In this document: positions 42,545-51,639 of the stretch, piece by piece | How the letters are laid out: every line of letters begins with the position of its first letter | Position numbering within the stretch: the stretch's first letter is position 1 | Assembly: GCF_002911665.1 (NCBI RefSeq) | Contig: NZ_MTBP01000001.1 | Span: forward strand, 1,984,001-2,048,000 | Direction: 5' to 3' | DNA: 64,000 bases | Source of the DNA: Actinomadura rubteroloni | GTDB lineage: Bacteria; Actinomycetota; Actinomycetes; Streptosporangiales; Streptosporangiaceae | The notes under the pieces: generated by a model | Told to the model about the DNA's origin: nothing | The model's database searches: none | What the model saw: only the letters and a program-made list of their open reading frames with translations | Program-made: the position numbers and the translations under genes

Positions 42545-45500
42545 CGCCGTCCCCCTTCAGCACGACGAGCACCGCGCCCGCCTCCACCTGGTCGCCGGGC
42601 CGGACGAGCACGCGGTCGACCACCCCGGCGGCGGGCGACGCGACGGGAGCCTCCATCTTCATGGCCTCCAGGACGACCAGATCCTGCCCGGCGTCCACCC
42701 GGTCGCCGGGCTCGACGGCGACCTGCCACACGCTCGCGGCGAACTCCGCCGCCACGGCCCGCGCGCCCGGCGGCAGCTCCACGGCGGCCGGCGGACGCTC
42801 CTCGACCGCGTCCGCGCGGGCGAACTCCCCGGCGGCCTCCCACGCGGCGCGCTCGGCGGCGAACGCCGCGCCCTGCCGCGCCCGGAACGCGGCGATGGAG
42901 TCGGCGTGCTCGGCGAGGAACCGGCGGTGGTCGGCGAGGGAGAACACCCCGTCCTCGACGCGCGGCTCCAGCCGTCCGGCGGCGGTGTCGGCGCGCAGTT
43001 CCAGCAGCTCGTCGGCGCTGACGGGATACCAGCGGATCCGGTCGAAGAACCGCAGCCGCCACGGCTGCTCCGCGCGCCATCCCGACCAGACCTGCGTCGT
43101 GCGCCCGACGAGCTGGTAACCGCCCGGCCCTTCCATCCCGTAGACACAGAGGTACGCGCCGCCGATGCCGACGGAGTTCTCGGCCGTCCACGTGCGGGCC
43201 GGGTTGTACTTGGTGGTGACGAGCCGGTGCCGGGGATCGAGCGGCGTCGCGACGGGCGCGCCGAGATAGACGTCGCCGAGGCCGAGCACGAGGTACTCGG
43301 CGTCGAACACGGCCTGGTGGACGTCCGCGACGGCGTCCAGGCCGTTGATCCGCCGGATGAACTCGATGTTCCACGGGCACCAGGGCGCGTCGTCGCGGAC
43401 TCCGGCCGTGTAGCGGGCGATGGCCTCGCGCGTCGCCGGGTCGTCCCAGGAGAGCGGGAGGTGGACGATCCGCGACGGCACCATCAGGTCCTCGGTGGCG
43501 GGAAGGTTCTCCTCGACGTCCCGCAGCGTCGCGAGCAGCCGGCTCTGCGGCAGTTCGGCCGGGTCGACGTGGATCTGGAGGGACCGGATGCCGGGCGTCA
43601 GGTCCACGACGCCGGGCAGGCCGAGCGCCGTGACCGCCTCGGCGAGCGCGTGGACGCGCATCCGCAGGCCCAGGTCGAGTTCCATCGGGCCGTACTCGAT
43701 CAGCACGTTGTCGTCGCCGCTGCGCCGGTAGGTGACCTCGGGACGCGCGGCGGTCGCGGGAAGACGGCCGAGGACGCCGCCGTCCCCGGGCGCGCCGGCC
43801 TCGGGCGGGACGGGCACGAACCGCACCGTGTCGCCCGGCCTGAGCTGGCCGAGCTTCCACCGCTCGCCCGACACGACCGTGGCCGGGCAGACGAAACCGC
43901 CGAGCGACGGCCCGTCCGGCCCGAGCACGACGGGCATGTCGCCGGTGAAGTCGACCGCGCCGACCGCGTAGGGCGTGTCGTGGATGTTCGAGGGGTGCAG
44001 GCCCGCCTCGCCGCCGTCCGGCCTGGCCCAGCGCGGCTTGGGGCCGACCAGGCGGACGCCGGTGCGCGCCGAGTTGAAGTGGACCTTCCAGCGGGCGGCG
44101 TAGAACTCGCGGACGTCGTCGTCGGTGAAGAACTCGGGCGCCGCGTGCGGGCCCTCCACGACGCCGATCTCCCAGGCGTCGCCGATGCGCGGCGGCGTCT
44201 CGGCGACGTCGGCGCGTTCGGCGGTGGTGCCGCCGTGCAGGACGTCGCCGGGACGCAGCGCGCGTCCGCCGTGGCCGCCGAAACCGCCGAGCATGAAGGT
44301 GGACGCGCTGCCGAGGTAGTCCGGGACGTCCAGGCTGCCCGCGACGAGGACATAGGTGCGCATCCCCGCCGTGGGGGCGCCGACGTCGAGCACGCCTCCG
44401 GCCGGGACGGTCACGGGCTCGTTCTGCGGGACGAAGCGCCCGTCCACGGTGACGGGAGCGGGCGCGCCGGTCACGCAGACGGTCGTGGCGTGGGAGAACC
44501 GCAGCTCGGGGCCTTGCAGCGTGCACTCCAGGCCCGGGGCGCCGGGGGCGTTGCCGAGGAGGAGGTTGCCGAGCCGGAACGACCGGTCGTCCATCGGGCC
44601 GGACGGCGGCACGCCCACCTGCCAGTACCCGAGCCGTCCGGGCAGGTCCTGCACGCTCGTCAGCACGCCGGGCCGGACGACCTCGACGCGCCGCGAGCCG
44701 TCCCGGACCGTGTCGAGCGTCGCCGTGCCGTGCCGCGCCGCCACGAAGTCGGTCTGGCGCGCGGCGGCGCGCAGGAGGCCGAGGTTGGTCTCGATCCCGG
44801 CGACGCGGGCGGCGTCGAGGGCGCGTCCGAGCCGGTCCAGCGCGTCCGCGCGGTCCGCGCCGTGGACGACGACCTTGGCGAGCAGCGGGTCGTAGGCGGT
44901 GGTGACGACCGTCCCGGCCTCGACCCAGCCGTCCACGCGCGCGTCCGCCGGGAACGCGACCTCGGTGAGCAGGCCCGCGCTCGGCAGATGGCCGCGGCTC
45001 GGGTTCTCGGCGTAGACGCGGGCCTCCACGGCGTGGCCGCGCGGCGCGGGCGCGCCCGCCCGGACGAGCGACCGGTCGCCCTCGGCCAGCTTGAGCATCC
45101 ATTCGACCAGGTCCACGCCGTAGACGGCCTCGGTGACCGGATGCTCGACCTGGAGCCTCGTGTTGACCTCCAGGAAGGACGCCTCTTCGCGCACGGGGTC
45201 GTAGACGAACTCGACCGTCCCCGCCGACCGGTACCGGACGGATGCGCACAGTGCCGCCGCGCTACTGGCCAGGACGTCGCGCACCGCGTCGGGGAGGTTC
45301 GGCGCGGGAGCCTCCTCGATGACCTTCTGGTTGCGGCGCTGGAGGGAGCAGTCGCGGTCGCCGAAGACGACGACGTTCCCTTCGCCGTCGCCGAACACCT
45401 GCACCTCGACGTGGCGGGCGCCCTGGACCAGGCGTTCCAGGAAGACTCCGGCGGTGCCGAAGTTCGCCGTGGCGACGCGGCGGACGCCGTCCCACGCGCG

Positions 45501-46031
45501 GGCCAGGTCGTCCGGGCCGTGGCAGGCGCGCATCCCGATCCCGCCGCCGCCTCCGGTCGCCTTGAGCATCACGGGGTAGCCGATTCGCGCGGCCTCGCGG
45601 TGCGCCTCGGCCAGATCGGTGAGCAGGCCCGTCCCGGGGAGCAGCGGGACCCCGGCGTCGCGGGCGGCGGCGCGGGCGGTGTGCTTGGCGCCGAACAGGT
45701 CGATCTGCTCGGGGGTCGGGCCGACGAAGACCAGGCCGGCGTCCTCGACGCGGCGGGCGAAGGCCGAGTCCTCCGACAGGAAGCCGTAACCGGGGTGGAT
45801 GGCGTCGGCCCCCGTGGCTTGGGCGGCCTGGAGGATCTTCTCGGCGTCCAGGTAGCTCTCGGCGGCCGGGGCGGGGCCGAGCCGGACGGCGCGGTCGGCC
45901 AGGCGGACGTGGGGCGCGCCCCGGTCCGGGTCGGAGTGGACGGCGACCGTCCGCAGGCCGAGCCGCTCGGCCGTGCGGATGATCCGGGCGGCGATCTCGC
46001 CCCGGTTCGCGACGAGCAGCGTCTCGATCAA
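42537..46031 (-). CDS. uca: Urea carboxylase (biotin-dependent)
   Basis: A 1164-aa enzyme that carboxylates urea to allophanate using ATP, bicarbonate and biotin. The N-terminal biotin carboxylase (about 1-450) includes LLVANRGEIAARIIRTAERL, the glycine-rich ATP loop KATGGGGGIGMRA, and FLEVNTRLQVEHPVTEAVYG. The central urea carboxyltransferase (about 465-1000) contains KipI/KipA-like halves (RPGVLTSVQDLPGRLGYWQV; NSARTGVRLVGPKPRWARPD). The C-terminal biotinyl carrier ends with EAMKMEAP (biotin Lys about 1125). The start is a TTG at 46031 that overlaps the UAAP2 stop (TTGA). Homology begins exactly there, and the longer upstream frame is a shadow. Confidence 0.95.
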   Translation of the reverse strand: MIETLLVANRGEIAARIIRTAERLGLRTVAVHSDPDRGAPHVRLADRAVRLGPAPAAESYLDAEKILQAAQATGADAIHPGYGFLSEDSAFARRVEDAGLVFVGPTPEQIDLFGAKHTARAAARDAGVPLLPGTGLLTDLAEAHREAARIGYPVMLKATGGGGGIGMRACHGPDDLARAWDGVRRVATANFGTAGVFLERLVQGARHVEVQVFGDGEGNVVVFGDRDCSLQRRNQKVIEEAPAPNLPDAVRDVLASSAAALCASVRYRSAGTVEFVYDPVREEASFLEVNTRLQVEHPVTEAVYGVDLVEWMLKLAEGDRSLVRAGAPAPRGHAVEARVYAENPSRGHLPSAGLLTEVAFPADARVDGWVEAGTVVTTAYDPLLAKVVVHGADRADALDRLGRALDAARVAGIETNLGLLRAAARQTDFVAARHGTATLDTVRDGSRRVEVVRPGVLTSVQDLPGRLGYWQVGVPPSGPMDDRSFRLGNLLLGNAPGAPGLECTLQGPELRFSHATTVCVTGAPAPVTVDGRFVPQNEPVTVPAGGVLDVGAPTAGMRTYVLVAGSLDVPDYLGSASTFMLGGFGGHGGRALRPGDVLHGGTTAERADVAETPPRIGDAWEIGVVEGPHAAPEFFTDDDVREFYAARWKVHFNSARTGVRLVGPKPRWARPDGGEAGLHPSNIHDTPYAVGAVDFTGDMPVVLGPDGPSLGGFVCPATVVSGERWKLGQLRPGDTVRFVPVPPEAGAPGDGGVLGRLPATAARPEVTYRRSGDDNVLIEYGPMELDLGLRMRVHALAEAVTALGLPGVVDLTPGIRSLQIHVDPAELPQSRLLATLRDVEENLPATEDLMVPSRIVHLPLSWDDPATREAIARYTAGVRDDAPWCPWNIEFIRRINGLDAVADVHQAVFDAEYLVLGLGDVYLGAPVATPLDPRHRLVTTKYNPARTWTAENSVGIGGAYLCVYGMEGPGGYQLVGRTTQVWSGWRAEQPWRLRFFDRIRWYPVSADELLELRADTAAGRLEPRVEDGVFSLADHRRFLAEHADSIAAFRARQGAAFAAERAAWEAAGEFARADAVEERPPAAVELPPGARAVAAEFAASVWQVAVEPGDRVDAGQDLVVLEAMKMEAPVASPAAGVVDRVLVRPGDQVEAGAVLVVLKGDGDE

Positions 46032-46693
46032 CGGACCGTCATCCTCACGGGAGTCGGGTCGAAGCCGTTGCACGGGTTGTTGATCTGCGGGCAGTTCGAG
46101 ACGAGCACGAGAACGTCGGTCTCGGCGCGGAGCGTGACGCTCAGGCCCGGGGCGGAGCGGCCGTCGACGATGCCGAGCGTCCCGTCCGCCTCGACCGGCA
46201 CGTTCATGAACCAGTTGATGTTGCTGACGAGATCGCGCTTGCCGAGGCCGTGCCGCGCGCCCTCCGCCAGGAAGTTGTCCACGCACGCGTGCTGCGACCA
46301 GGTGTGATGGCCGTACCGGAGCGTGTTGGACTCCTTGGAGCAGGCGCCGCCGAGCGTGTCGTGCCGTCCGCAGTCATCGGCGACGACGGTCATCAGCGGC
46401 GTGTGCTCGTTCGACATCAGCACACTTCCGGTCGACAGATAGATACCGCCCTGCGCCTGGATCGTGTCGGGCGCGCTGTACCGGACGGCCGTGTCGTGCG
46501 CGTCGTACACGAGACAGTCCACGGCCTGGTTGCCGCCGAGATCGGTGATCGTCAGCGACCGTCCGGCCGGGATCACCGCCGACCACGGTGCCCGTGCGGG
46601 CACGACCACATCGCTCAGCACGTCCGCTCCTTCCGAGTTCTGCTCGACGTCACGTTCGTCATCAGGCGCCTCCACGCGCCGTCCGGCGGTCAT
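46028..46693 (-). CDS. Urea amidolyase-associated protein UAAP2 (DUF1989)
   Basis: A 221-aa protein of the DUF1989 family found next to urea carboxylase. Its marks are LTITDLGGNQAVDCLVYDAH, RYSAPDTIQAQGGIYLSTGS, the cysteine motif ADDCGRHDTLGGACSKESNT, GLGKRDLVSNINWFMNVPV and the terminal SNCPQINNPCNGFDPTPVR. The conserved Cys and His residues suggest a metal site. The exact role is unknown; the pair may take part in upstream guanidine/urea metabolism or in enzyme maturation. ATG 46693 overlaps the UAAP1 stop. Confidence 0.92.
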   Translation of the reverse strand: MTAGRRVEAPDDERDVEQNSEGADVLSDVVVPARAPWSAVIPAGRSLTITDLGGNQAVDCLVYDAHDTAVRYSAPDTIQAQGGIYLSTGSVLMSNEHTPLMTVVADDCGRHDTLGGACSKESNTLRYGHHTWSQHACVDNFLAEGARHGLGKRDLVSNINWFMNVPVEADGTLGIVDGRSAPGLSVTLRAETDVLVLVSNCPQINNPCNGFDPTPVRMTVR

Positions 46694-47487
46694 GCGACGC
46701 CCCGGGCGGTGAGGTGGTCGGCGGTGTTGAGGAACGCGCGACGCGCCTCGGGGCTGGAGTTCCACAGCGGGTCGTCGGGACGCGTCGGCGTGCCCGGCCG
46801 GGCCAGGACCTCCAGCGGCGTGCAGGTGTAGTCCGGACGCGGGTCGACGGGATGTGCGGTGTTCGCGACGAGCACGATCAGCGGCATCTCGGCGCGCAGC
46901 GTGACGCTCGCGCCCGGCCGGGACGAGCCCTCGAACGTGAGGCGCCCGTCGTCCGGGTCCACGCGCACGCCTTTGAAGAAGGAGACGGACGGCGGCAGGT
47001 CGCGCGGCGTGAGGCCGTTCTTCGCGGCGGCCAGCGTGAACAGTTCCCGTCCCGCCGGGGACGCGCCGTGCGGGGAGCCGTCGCCGTACCGGGCCGCGTT
47101 GCGGGCCGACGTGGACGTGCCGCAGACCGTCTCGACGGCCGCGTCGGCGGCGAGGACGGACGCCAGCACCCGCCCCTGGTCGGACAGCAGCAGATGACCG
47201 GCGCCGGGGTAGGCGTTCCAGAGCACCTTGACCGTGTCGGCGACGTTCAGCCGCTCGAACGGACGGTCCGCGACGTACAGCAGGACGTGCGCGCAGGCGT
47301 CCCCGGCGACGTCGGTGAACCGCAGTTCCGTGCCGCGTGCGAGCACCTTGTGCGTGTAGTTCCCGCCCGCGACGGTCTCCGCCCAGACCGCGCCGTCCGG
47401 AGCGGGGACGCGGGGCATGGCCTCGACCTCGGTGCCGTCCTGGGCGCGGGCGTGATCCCGCGCGCCGTGGGTGGTCGCAGTGGTCAT
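46690..47487 (-). CDS. Urea amidolyase-associated protein UAAP1 (DUF1989)
   Basis: A 265-aa DUF1989 protein and the first gene of the four-gene urea operon. It shows VAGGNYTHKVLARGTELRFT, GDACAHVLLYVADRPFERLN, ADTVKVLWNAYPGAGHLLLS, VCGTSTSARNAARYGDG and VANTAHPVDPRPDYTCTPLE, matching UAAP1 rather than UAAP2. ATG 47487 is preceded by GGGAGAC; the frame stays open to 47571, but that would swallow the operator dyad 47506-47525. In several bacteria carboxylases with UAAP partners act on guanidine rather than urea, so guanidine is an alternative substrate for the pathway. Confidence 0.92.
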   Translation of the reverse strand: MTTATTHGARDHARAQDGTEVEAMPRVPAPDGAVWAETVAGGNYTHKVLARGTELRFTDVAGDACAHVLLYVADRPFERLNVADTVKVLWNAYPGAGHLLLSDQGRVLASVLAADAAVETVCGTSTSARNAARYGDGSPHGASPAGRELFTLAAAKNGLTPRDLPPSVSFFKGVRVDPDDGRLTFEGSSRPGASVTLRAEMPLIVLVANTAHPVDPRPDYTCTPLEVLARPGTPTRPDDPLWNSSPEARRAFLNTADHLTARGVA

Positions 47488-47505
47488 CGCGTCTCCCGTC
47501 CGTAG

Positions 47506-47525
47506 TTTCTGTCGCTCGATAGAAA
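47506..47525. promoter_or_regulatory. Operator dyad upstream of the urea operon
   Basis: TTTCTGTCG-CT-CGATAGAAA is a 20-bp dyad with one mismatched pair, 18 bases before the UAAP1 start, in an AT-rich pocket. The core TCTGTC-N4-GATAGA recurs upstream of the APC permease at 49905, and the tetR gene lies between them. Confidence 0.75.
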
Positions 47526-47701
47526 TTAAGGAGGCGATGTTGCCGGGCTGTTTCGTCCCGGTTGCTTCCATGACGCACGGATCTCACCGCTCGCCGCCCC
47601 GCCAGCACCGGCCGACACGAGGAAGCGGCGCGAGCAGGGGAGGCGCCTGGCGCAACGCGGGTGGGTGCGGCCGGAAATGGGGGCTGTGCGAGGATCGGCC
47701 G

Positions 47702-48373
47702 GTGAGCGTCTCTCGCAGAGCGGTCGGCAGGCCGCGTGCCGTCTCCCGGCCGAGCAGCGGGCTCAGCCCGCGCGAGGAGATCCTCGCGGCGGCGGGCGAG
47801 CTGTTCACCGTCCGGGGCTACGCGGCGACCTCGACGCGCGAGATCGCCGAGCGGGCCGGCATCCGGCAGGCGTCGATGTACCACTACTTCGGCGGCAAGG
47901 AGGAGATCCTCGCGAGTCTGCTGGAGAGCACGGTCCGGCCGTCGCTGGAGACCGCGAGGACGCTCGGGGACGCGTCCGCGCCGCCCGAGGCGCGGCTGTG
48001 GGCGCTCTGCTACCAGGACGCCCGGCTGCTCTGCACGGGCACCCACAACCTGGGTGCGCTCTACCTGCTCCCGGAGGCCGAGCGCGTCACCGGCTTCCAG
48101 GACCTGCGCGCGGAGCTGAAGGACGCCTACGACGACCTGCTGGCCCGGACCGCCGCCGCGTCCGCGCTGCCGGACGACGAGCGGACGGCCCGGAGCAGGC
48201 TCGTCTTCTCGCTGGTGGAGGGCGTGATCCTCATCCGCCGCGACAACCCGGGCCTTGACCCGGACGGCACGGCGGGCGCGACGGCGAACGCCGCCCTACG
48301 CGTTGGCGGCGTCCCCGAGCGCGACCTGCCCCGGCTGGCCCGCCTCGGCCGGGGCCTGCTCGACGCGGCCTGA
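47702..48373 (+). CDS. TetR-family regulator of the urea regulon
   Basis: A 223-aa TetR protein. The HTH domain (about 20-75) shows LSPREEILAAAGELFTVRGY, followed by AATSTREIAERAGIRQASMY and HYFGGKEEILASLL. The ligand domain contains an ALYLLPEAERVTGFQDLRAE helix. The start is GTG 47702 with GAGG nine bases upstream; the frame is open to 47471, but that region covers the promoter of the divergent UAAP1 gene. It is flanked by two copies of the same operator dyad, so it probably represses the urea operon and the permease, with a nitrogen metabolite as ligand. Its 3' end overlaps the permease gene by 78 bp. Confidence 0.9.
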   Translation: MSVSRRAVGRPRAVSRPSSGLSPREEILAAAGELFTVRGYAATSTREIAERAGIRQASMYHYFGGKEEILASLLESTVRPSLETARTLGDASAPPEARLWALCYQDARLLCTGTHNLGALYLLPEAERVTGFQDLRAELKDAYDDLLARTAAASALPDDERTARSRLVFSLVEGVILIRRDNPGLDPDGTAGATANAALRVGGVPERDLPRLARLGRGLLDAA

Positions 48374-49879
48374 CCGCGCGGCCGAGGACCGCCGGTAGAG
48401 CGCGCCGACGACGACCGCGCCGCCGAGGAACAGCACGGTGAACCAGGTGAAGTACCACTGGCCGCTCGCGGGGGCGTAGACCGCCGGACGCGGCCACGCG
48501 AGGTTCACCGCCATCGCGAGGCCGTAGGCGAGGGCGAGCGCGTTCACCGGGAGGCCCCAGCGGCCGAGGGAGAAGAGGCGTCGGCCGGCCTCGTCCGTCC
48601 CGGCGGGGGCGCCGCCGCGCCACGAGCCGCGCAACCGCTGGTAGAGCAGCGGTCCGATCACCATCGCGTACGCGACGTACACCATGACGATGCAGGTGGT
48701 GCCGATCGCGAGGAAGGCGTCCGGCGACGCGAAGTCGAGCATGACGACGAGTGCCGCGAGGACGCCCGTCACCAGCGCCGTGCCGATCGGCATCCCGGTG
48801 CGCGGGGAGATCCTGGCGAGCGGGCGGGAGAACGGCACCATCCCGTCGCGCGCCATCGAGAACAGCATCCGGGTCGCGGCGGTCTGGATCGCCAGGGTCG
48901 CGACGCAGATCGCGACGACGACGTCCGCCAGCAGCACCTTGCCGACCCAGTCGCCGAGCCTGCTCGTCAGGACGTAGGACAGGCCGTCGGTCGCGAGCCG
49001 TCCGTCGGTGAGGCTCGGCGCGGCCAGCAGACCCGCGACGATGATCAGGCCGCCGAGCAGCCCGGCGGCGCCGAGCGCGGTGAGGATCGTGCGCGGCGCG
49101 ACGGCGCGGGGCCGCCGCGTCTCCTCGCTCATCTCGCCCGCGCTGTCGAAGCCGATGAGGACGTAGGCGGCGGCGAACGACGCGACGAGCAGCGCCCCGA
49201 ACGCGCCGCCCCGGCCCGCGCCGACGTGGAACGTCGCGGACGGCGCGTGGTCGGCGTGCGTCAGCAGCAGGACGACGATGAGCACCGCGCCGATGATCTC
49301 GGCGGTCACGCCCACGACGTTGACGCGGGCCATGATCCGGTTGTCCAGGACGTTCACGAAGGTCGTCGCGGCGAGCAGGATCAGGCCGAGGACGGCGGCG
49401 TTGGCGGCCCCCGTGCCCGACACCGGCGACGGGTCGCCGCCGACGAGCTGGAAGCCGTCCCAGATCGCGGGCAGGACGACCTGGAGCGCGAGCGCCGCCG
49501 CCGCGATGACCACGACCTGCCCCAGCACCATGATCCAGCCGGCGAACCAGCCGAACGCGGCGGTGCTCATCCGGCTGGACCACTGGTAGATGGCGCCCGA
49601 GATGGGGTAGCGGGCGGCCAGTTCGGCGAAGCACAGTGCGACGAGGAACTGGCCGGCGAGGACGACCGGCCACGTCCAGAAGAAGGCGGGGCCGCCGAAG
49701 GCGAAGCCGAGCCCGAAGAACTGGAAGACCGTGGTCAGCACGGAGATGAAGGAGAAGCCCGCGGCGAACGACGCGTACCTCCCCATGCTGCGGTGGAGTT
49801 CCTGCCGGTAGCCGAACGCCTGGAGGACGCGCGCGTCGGCGGAGGGCTCCGGGGCGGACGGCGCGGTGGGGACGGACAT
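48296..49879 (-). CDS. APC-family amino acid/amine permease
   Basis: A 527-aa integral membrane permease of the amino acid-polyamine-organocation superfamily with about 12 spans. Family stretches include FGYRQELHRSMGRYASFAAG, FAELAARYPISGAIYQWSSR (first helices, substrate region), AYVLIGFDSAGEMSEETRRP and MLFSMARDGMVPFSRPLARI. Its placement in the urea/UAAP regulon, with the shared operator, suggests it imports the nitrogen source (a guanidine, urea-type or amine compound), but the substrate cannot be read. The last 26 codons overlap the tetR gene on the other strand. Confidence 0.92.
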   Translation of the reverse strand: MSVPTAPSAPEPSADARVLQAFGYRQELHRSMGRYASFAAGFSFISVLTTVFQFFGLGFAFGGPAFFWTWPVVLAGQFLVALCFAELAARYPISGAIYQWSSRMSTAAFGWFAGWIMVLGQVVVIAAAALALQVVLPAIWDGFQLVGGDPSPVSGTGAANAAVLGLILLAATTFVNVLDNRIMARVNVVGVTAEIIGAVLIVVLLLTHADHAPSATFHVGAGRGGAFGALLVASFAAAYVLIGFDSAGEMSEETRRPRAVAPRTILTALGAAGLLGGLIIVAGLLAAPSLTDGRLATDGLSYVLTSRLGDWVGKVLLADVVVAICVATLAIQTAATRMLFSMARDGMVPFSRPLARISPRTGMPIGTALVTGVLAALVVMLDFASPDAFLAIGTTCIVMVYVAYAMVIGPLLYQRLRGSWRGGAPAGTDEAGRRLFSLGRWGLPVNALALAYGLAMAVNLAWPRPAVYAPASGQWYFTWFTVLFLGGAVVVGALYRRSSAARSGRVEQAPAEAGQPGQVALGDAANA

Positions 49880-49902
49880 GGGGCCTCCCAGGGGGCCGCT
49901 AA

Positions 49903-49922
49903 TTTCTGTCGGTTGACAGATA
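49903..49922. promoter_or_regulatory. Operator dyad upstream of the APC permease
   Basis: Contains TCTGTC-GGTT-GACAGA (49905-49920), a perfect 6-bp dyad with a 4-base centre, 25 bases before the permease start. The left half TTTCTGTCG is identical to that of the urea-operon operator. The flanking bases (TAAATA) are AT-rich and may be part of the promoter. Confidence 0.75.
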
Positions 49923-50046
49923 AATAGGCGGCCGCCGTTTCCCCCTCACGTCGCGTCCGTTTCGCGCCCGTAACGTCGCCCTCACGGCCCTCCGGCCCCC
50001 GAATCCCGCGCACGTCCTCCGCCCGCGTCCGGACGGCCCGCCGGGG

Positions 50047-50655
50047 TCAGGGCGTCCAGTCCGGCGACCGGCCGAGGACCGTCAGGACCCGGTCGAGCGT
50101 CGAGCCGCCGTCCGGGGCCGGCAGGACGGCGGCGAACGCCTTGCCGGGGCCGCGGAACTCGGGCCCGTCGGGGACGCGCAGCGCCACCTCCAGCGCGGCG
50201 GCGGCCGACTCCTCGTCGTCGGGGGAGGCCAGGCCGAGCGTGCGCGCCACGTCCCAGTTGTGGACGACGTAGTCGACGAGATGGAAGCCGAGCGCGACCG
50301 CGGGCGGAAAGAAGGCGTCCGTGCGGATCTCGGGAAGCCACAGCCCCCGTTCGGGCATGTCGCGCTCGAACGCGGCGGTGACGCGCGCGGCCGACGCGGA
50401 GTAGACGGCGCGGGCGGACGCGGCGTCCGGCCCGAGATCGGCGTCCCGCCAGCCGGACGCGTCGGCGGTCTCGCCCTCGGCCGCCGTCGCGAACCCGACG
50501 TGCTGCCCGGCCATGTGGGAGAGCAGGTCGCGCAGCGTCCAGCCCGCGCACGGCGTGGGACGGGCGAGGTCCGCGTCCGTGACGGTCGCCACGAGGTCGC
50601 GGGATCGCTCCAGAACCCGCCGGTCGAGCGACCGCAGTCGCGAAAGATCCTTCAT
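50047..50655 (-). CDS. TIGR03086-like mycothiol-dependent maleylpyruvate isomerase-family protein
   Basis: A 202-aa DinB-like four-helix protein of the actinobacterial MDMPI/TIGR03086 group. It has the N-terminal TPCAGWTLRDLLSHMAGQH helix with a putative metal-binding His (about 50), FHLVDYVVHNWDVARTLG with two more His residues, and a short C-terminal domain. Metal-binding members use mycothiol or related thiols; the substrate here is unknown. I place the start at ATG 50655 where similarity starts; an upstream in-frame ATG at 50730 would add 25 residues of no recognised type. Confidence 0.85.
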   Translation of the reverse strand: MKDLSRLRSLDRRVLERSRDLVATVTDADLARPTPCAGWTLRDLLSHMAGQHVGFATAAEGETADASGWRDADLGPDAASARAVYSASAARVTAAFERDMPERGLWLPEIRTDAFFPPAVALGFHLVDYVVHNWDVARTLGLASPDDEESAAAALEVALRVPDGPEFRGPGKAFAAVLPAPDGGSTLDRVLTVLGRSPDWTP

Positions 50656-50752
50656 GCGTCCGACCCTAGGGACGCGCACTGGCCCGCTAGAAGGTCCACT
50701 TTCCGCGAAATGCGACCAGGCCAAAGACACGCTCCGCCATCGGCCGTGCGGG

Positions 50753-51616
50753 TCAGGTGAGGAGGGTCTTCAGCCGGGCGGCGTTGCGCTGGGCGTGGTC
50801 CGCGCAGCAGTTGTTGAAGATGACGTGCGTCGTGGCCCGCTCGGCAAGGGTGTGGATCCGGGCGGCCCAGGCTCGTAGCTCGTCGTCTTCGTAGAAGTAG
50901 GTGAAGCGGCGGTCCAGGTCGCCGCTCGTCCAGTCCTCGCTGTGGCCGTGGAAGCGGACGACGGCCAGGTCCGAGGTCGCGGCGGTGAGGGGCGGGACGG
51001 ACGACGTGTGGCCCTGCGGCATGTCCACGACCACGTAGGGGAGGTCGTGGGCCGCCAGGAAGTCCAGGGTCTCGTCGTGGTGCTCGGGAGCCAGCCAGCT
51101 CCGGTGCCGGAACTCGACGCAGATCCTCAGCGGCGCGCAGCGTTCCCGGATCTCCAGGATGCGGGCGCGGGACTTCGCGCTCGCGGTGAACCACGGCGGG
51201 AACTGGAACAGGACGGCTCCCAGCCGGTGAGCGTCATGCAGGACGGAGACGGCCGCCAGGAACCGATCCCACAGGGCGTCCAGGACGTCGGCCGGAACGT
51301 CCTTCGGGTAGAGGCGGCGGTCCGGCACGGCGGCGCGCAGGTCGCGCGGGAGGGCGGACGGACGCGTCGGATGCCCCGTCAGCAGCGCGAACGCCTTGAC
51401 GTTGAACGTGAAGCCGTCGGGCGTCCGGTCCCGCCAGGCGCGCACGGTCTGCTCCGACGGCGGCGCGTAGTAGGTGGAGTCCACCTCGACCAGCGGGAAC
51501 TGCGTGGCGTAGTACCGCAGCCGCGCCTCGGGGGTGCGGGCCTCGGCCGGGTACCAGCCCGAGGCGATCAGCGTCCGGTGCGTCCAGGAGGCCGTGCCGA
51601 CCAGGATCTCTCCCAT
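50753..51616 (-). CDS. DUF72 family protein
   Basis: A 287-aa protein of the DUF72 (YecE-like) family with a TIM-barrel-like fold. It starts with GEILVGTASWTHRTLIASGW and shows FPLVEVDSTYYAPPSEQTVR, FTFNVKAFALLTGHPTRPSA, LGAVLFQFPPWFTASAKSRA, CVEFRHRSWLAPEH and VVRFHGHSEDW. It ends with HVIFNNCCADHAQRNAARLK, the family's C-terminal N-N-C motif. Biochemical role unknown. It lies 23 bp downstream of the AAA+ gene on the same strand. Confidence 0.92.
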   Translation of the reverse strand: MGEILVGTASWTHRTLIASGWYPAEARTPEARLRYYATQFPLVEVDSTYYAPPSEQTVRAWRDRTPDGFTFNVKAFALLTGHPTRPSALPRDLRAAVPDRRLYPKDVPADVLDALWDRFLAAVSVLHDAHRLGAVLFQFPPWFTASAKSRARILEIRERCAPLRICVEFRHRSWLAPEHHDETLDFLAAHDLPYVVVDMPQGHTSSVPPLTAATSDLAVVRFHGHSEDWTSGDLDRRFTYFYEDDELRAWAARIHTLAERATTHVIFNNCCADHAQRNAARLKTLLT

Positions 51617-51639
51617 GCCGGCCCGGCTTACCCGACGGG

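Noticed and set aside
42348..46307. Plus-strand open frame of over 1300 codons opposite urea carboxylase
   Set aside because: The minus strand encodes an unmistakable biotin enzyme; the plus-strand product is low-complexity shadow sequence.
47471..47701. Extended N-terminus for the urea-regulon TetR protein
   Set aside because: It would cover the UAAP1 promoter and operator, and the added sequence has no homology; GTG 47702 has its own ribosome binding site.
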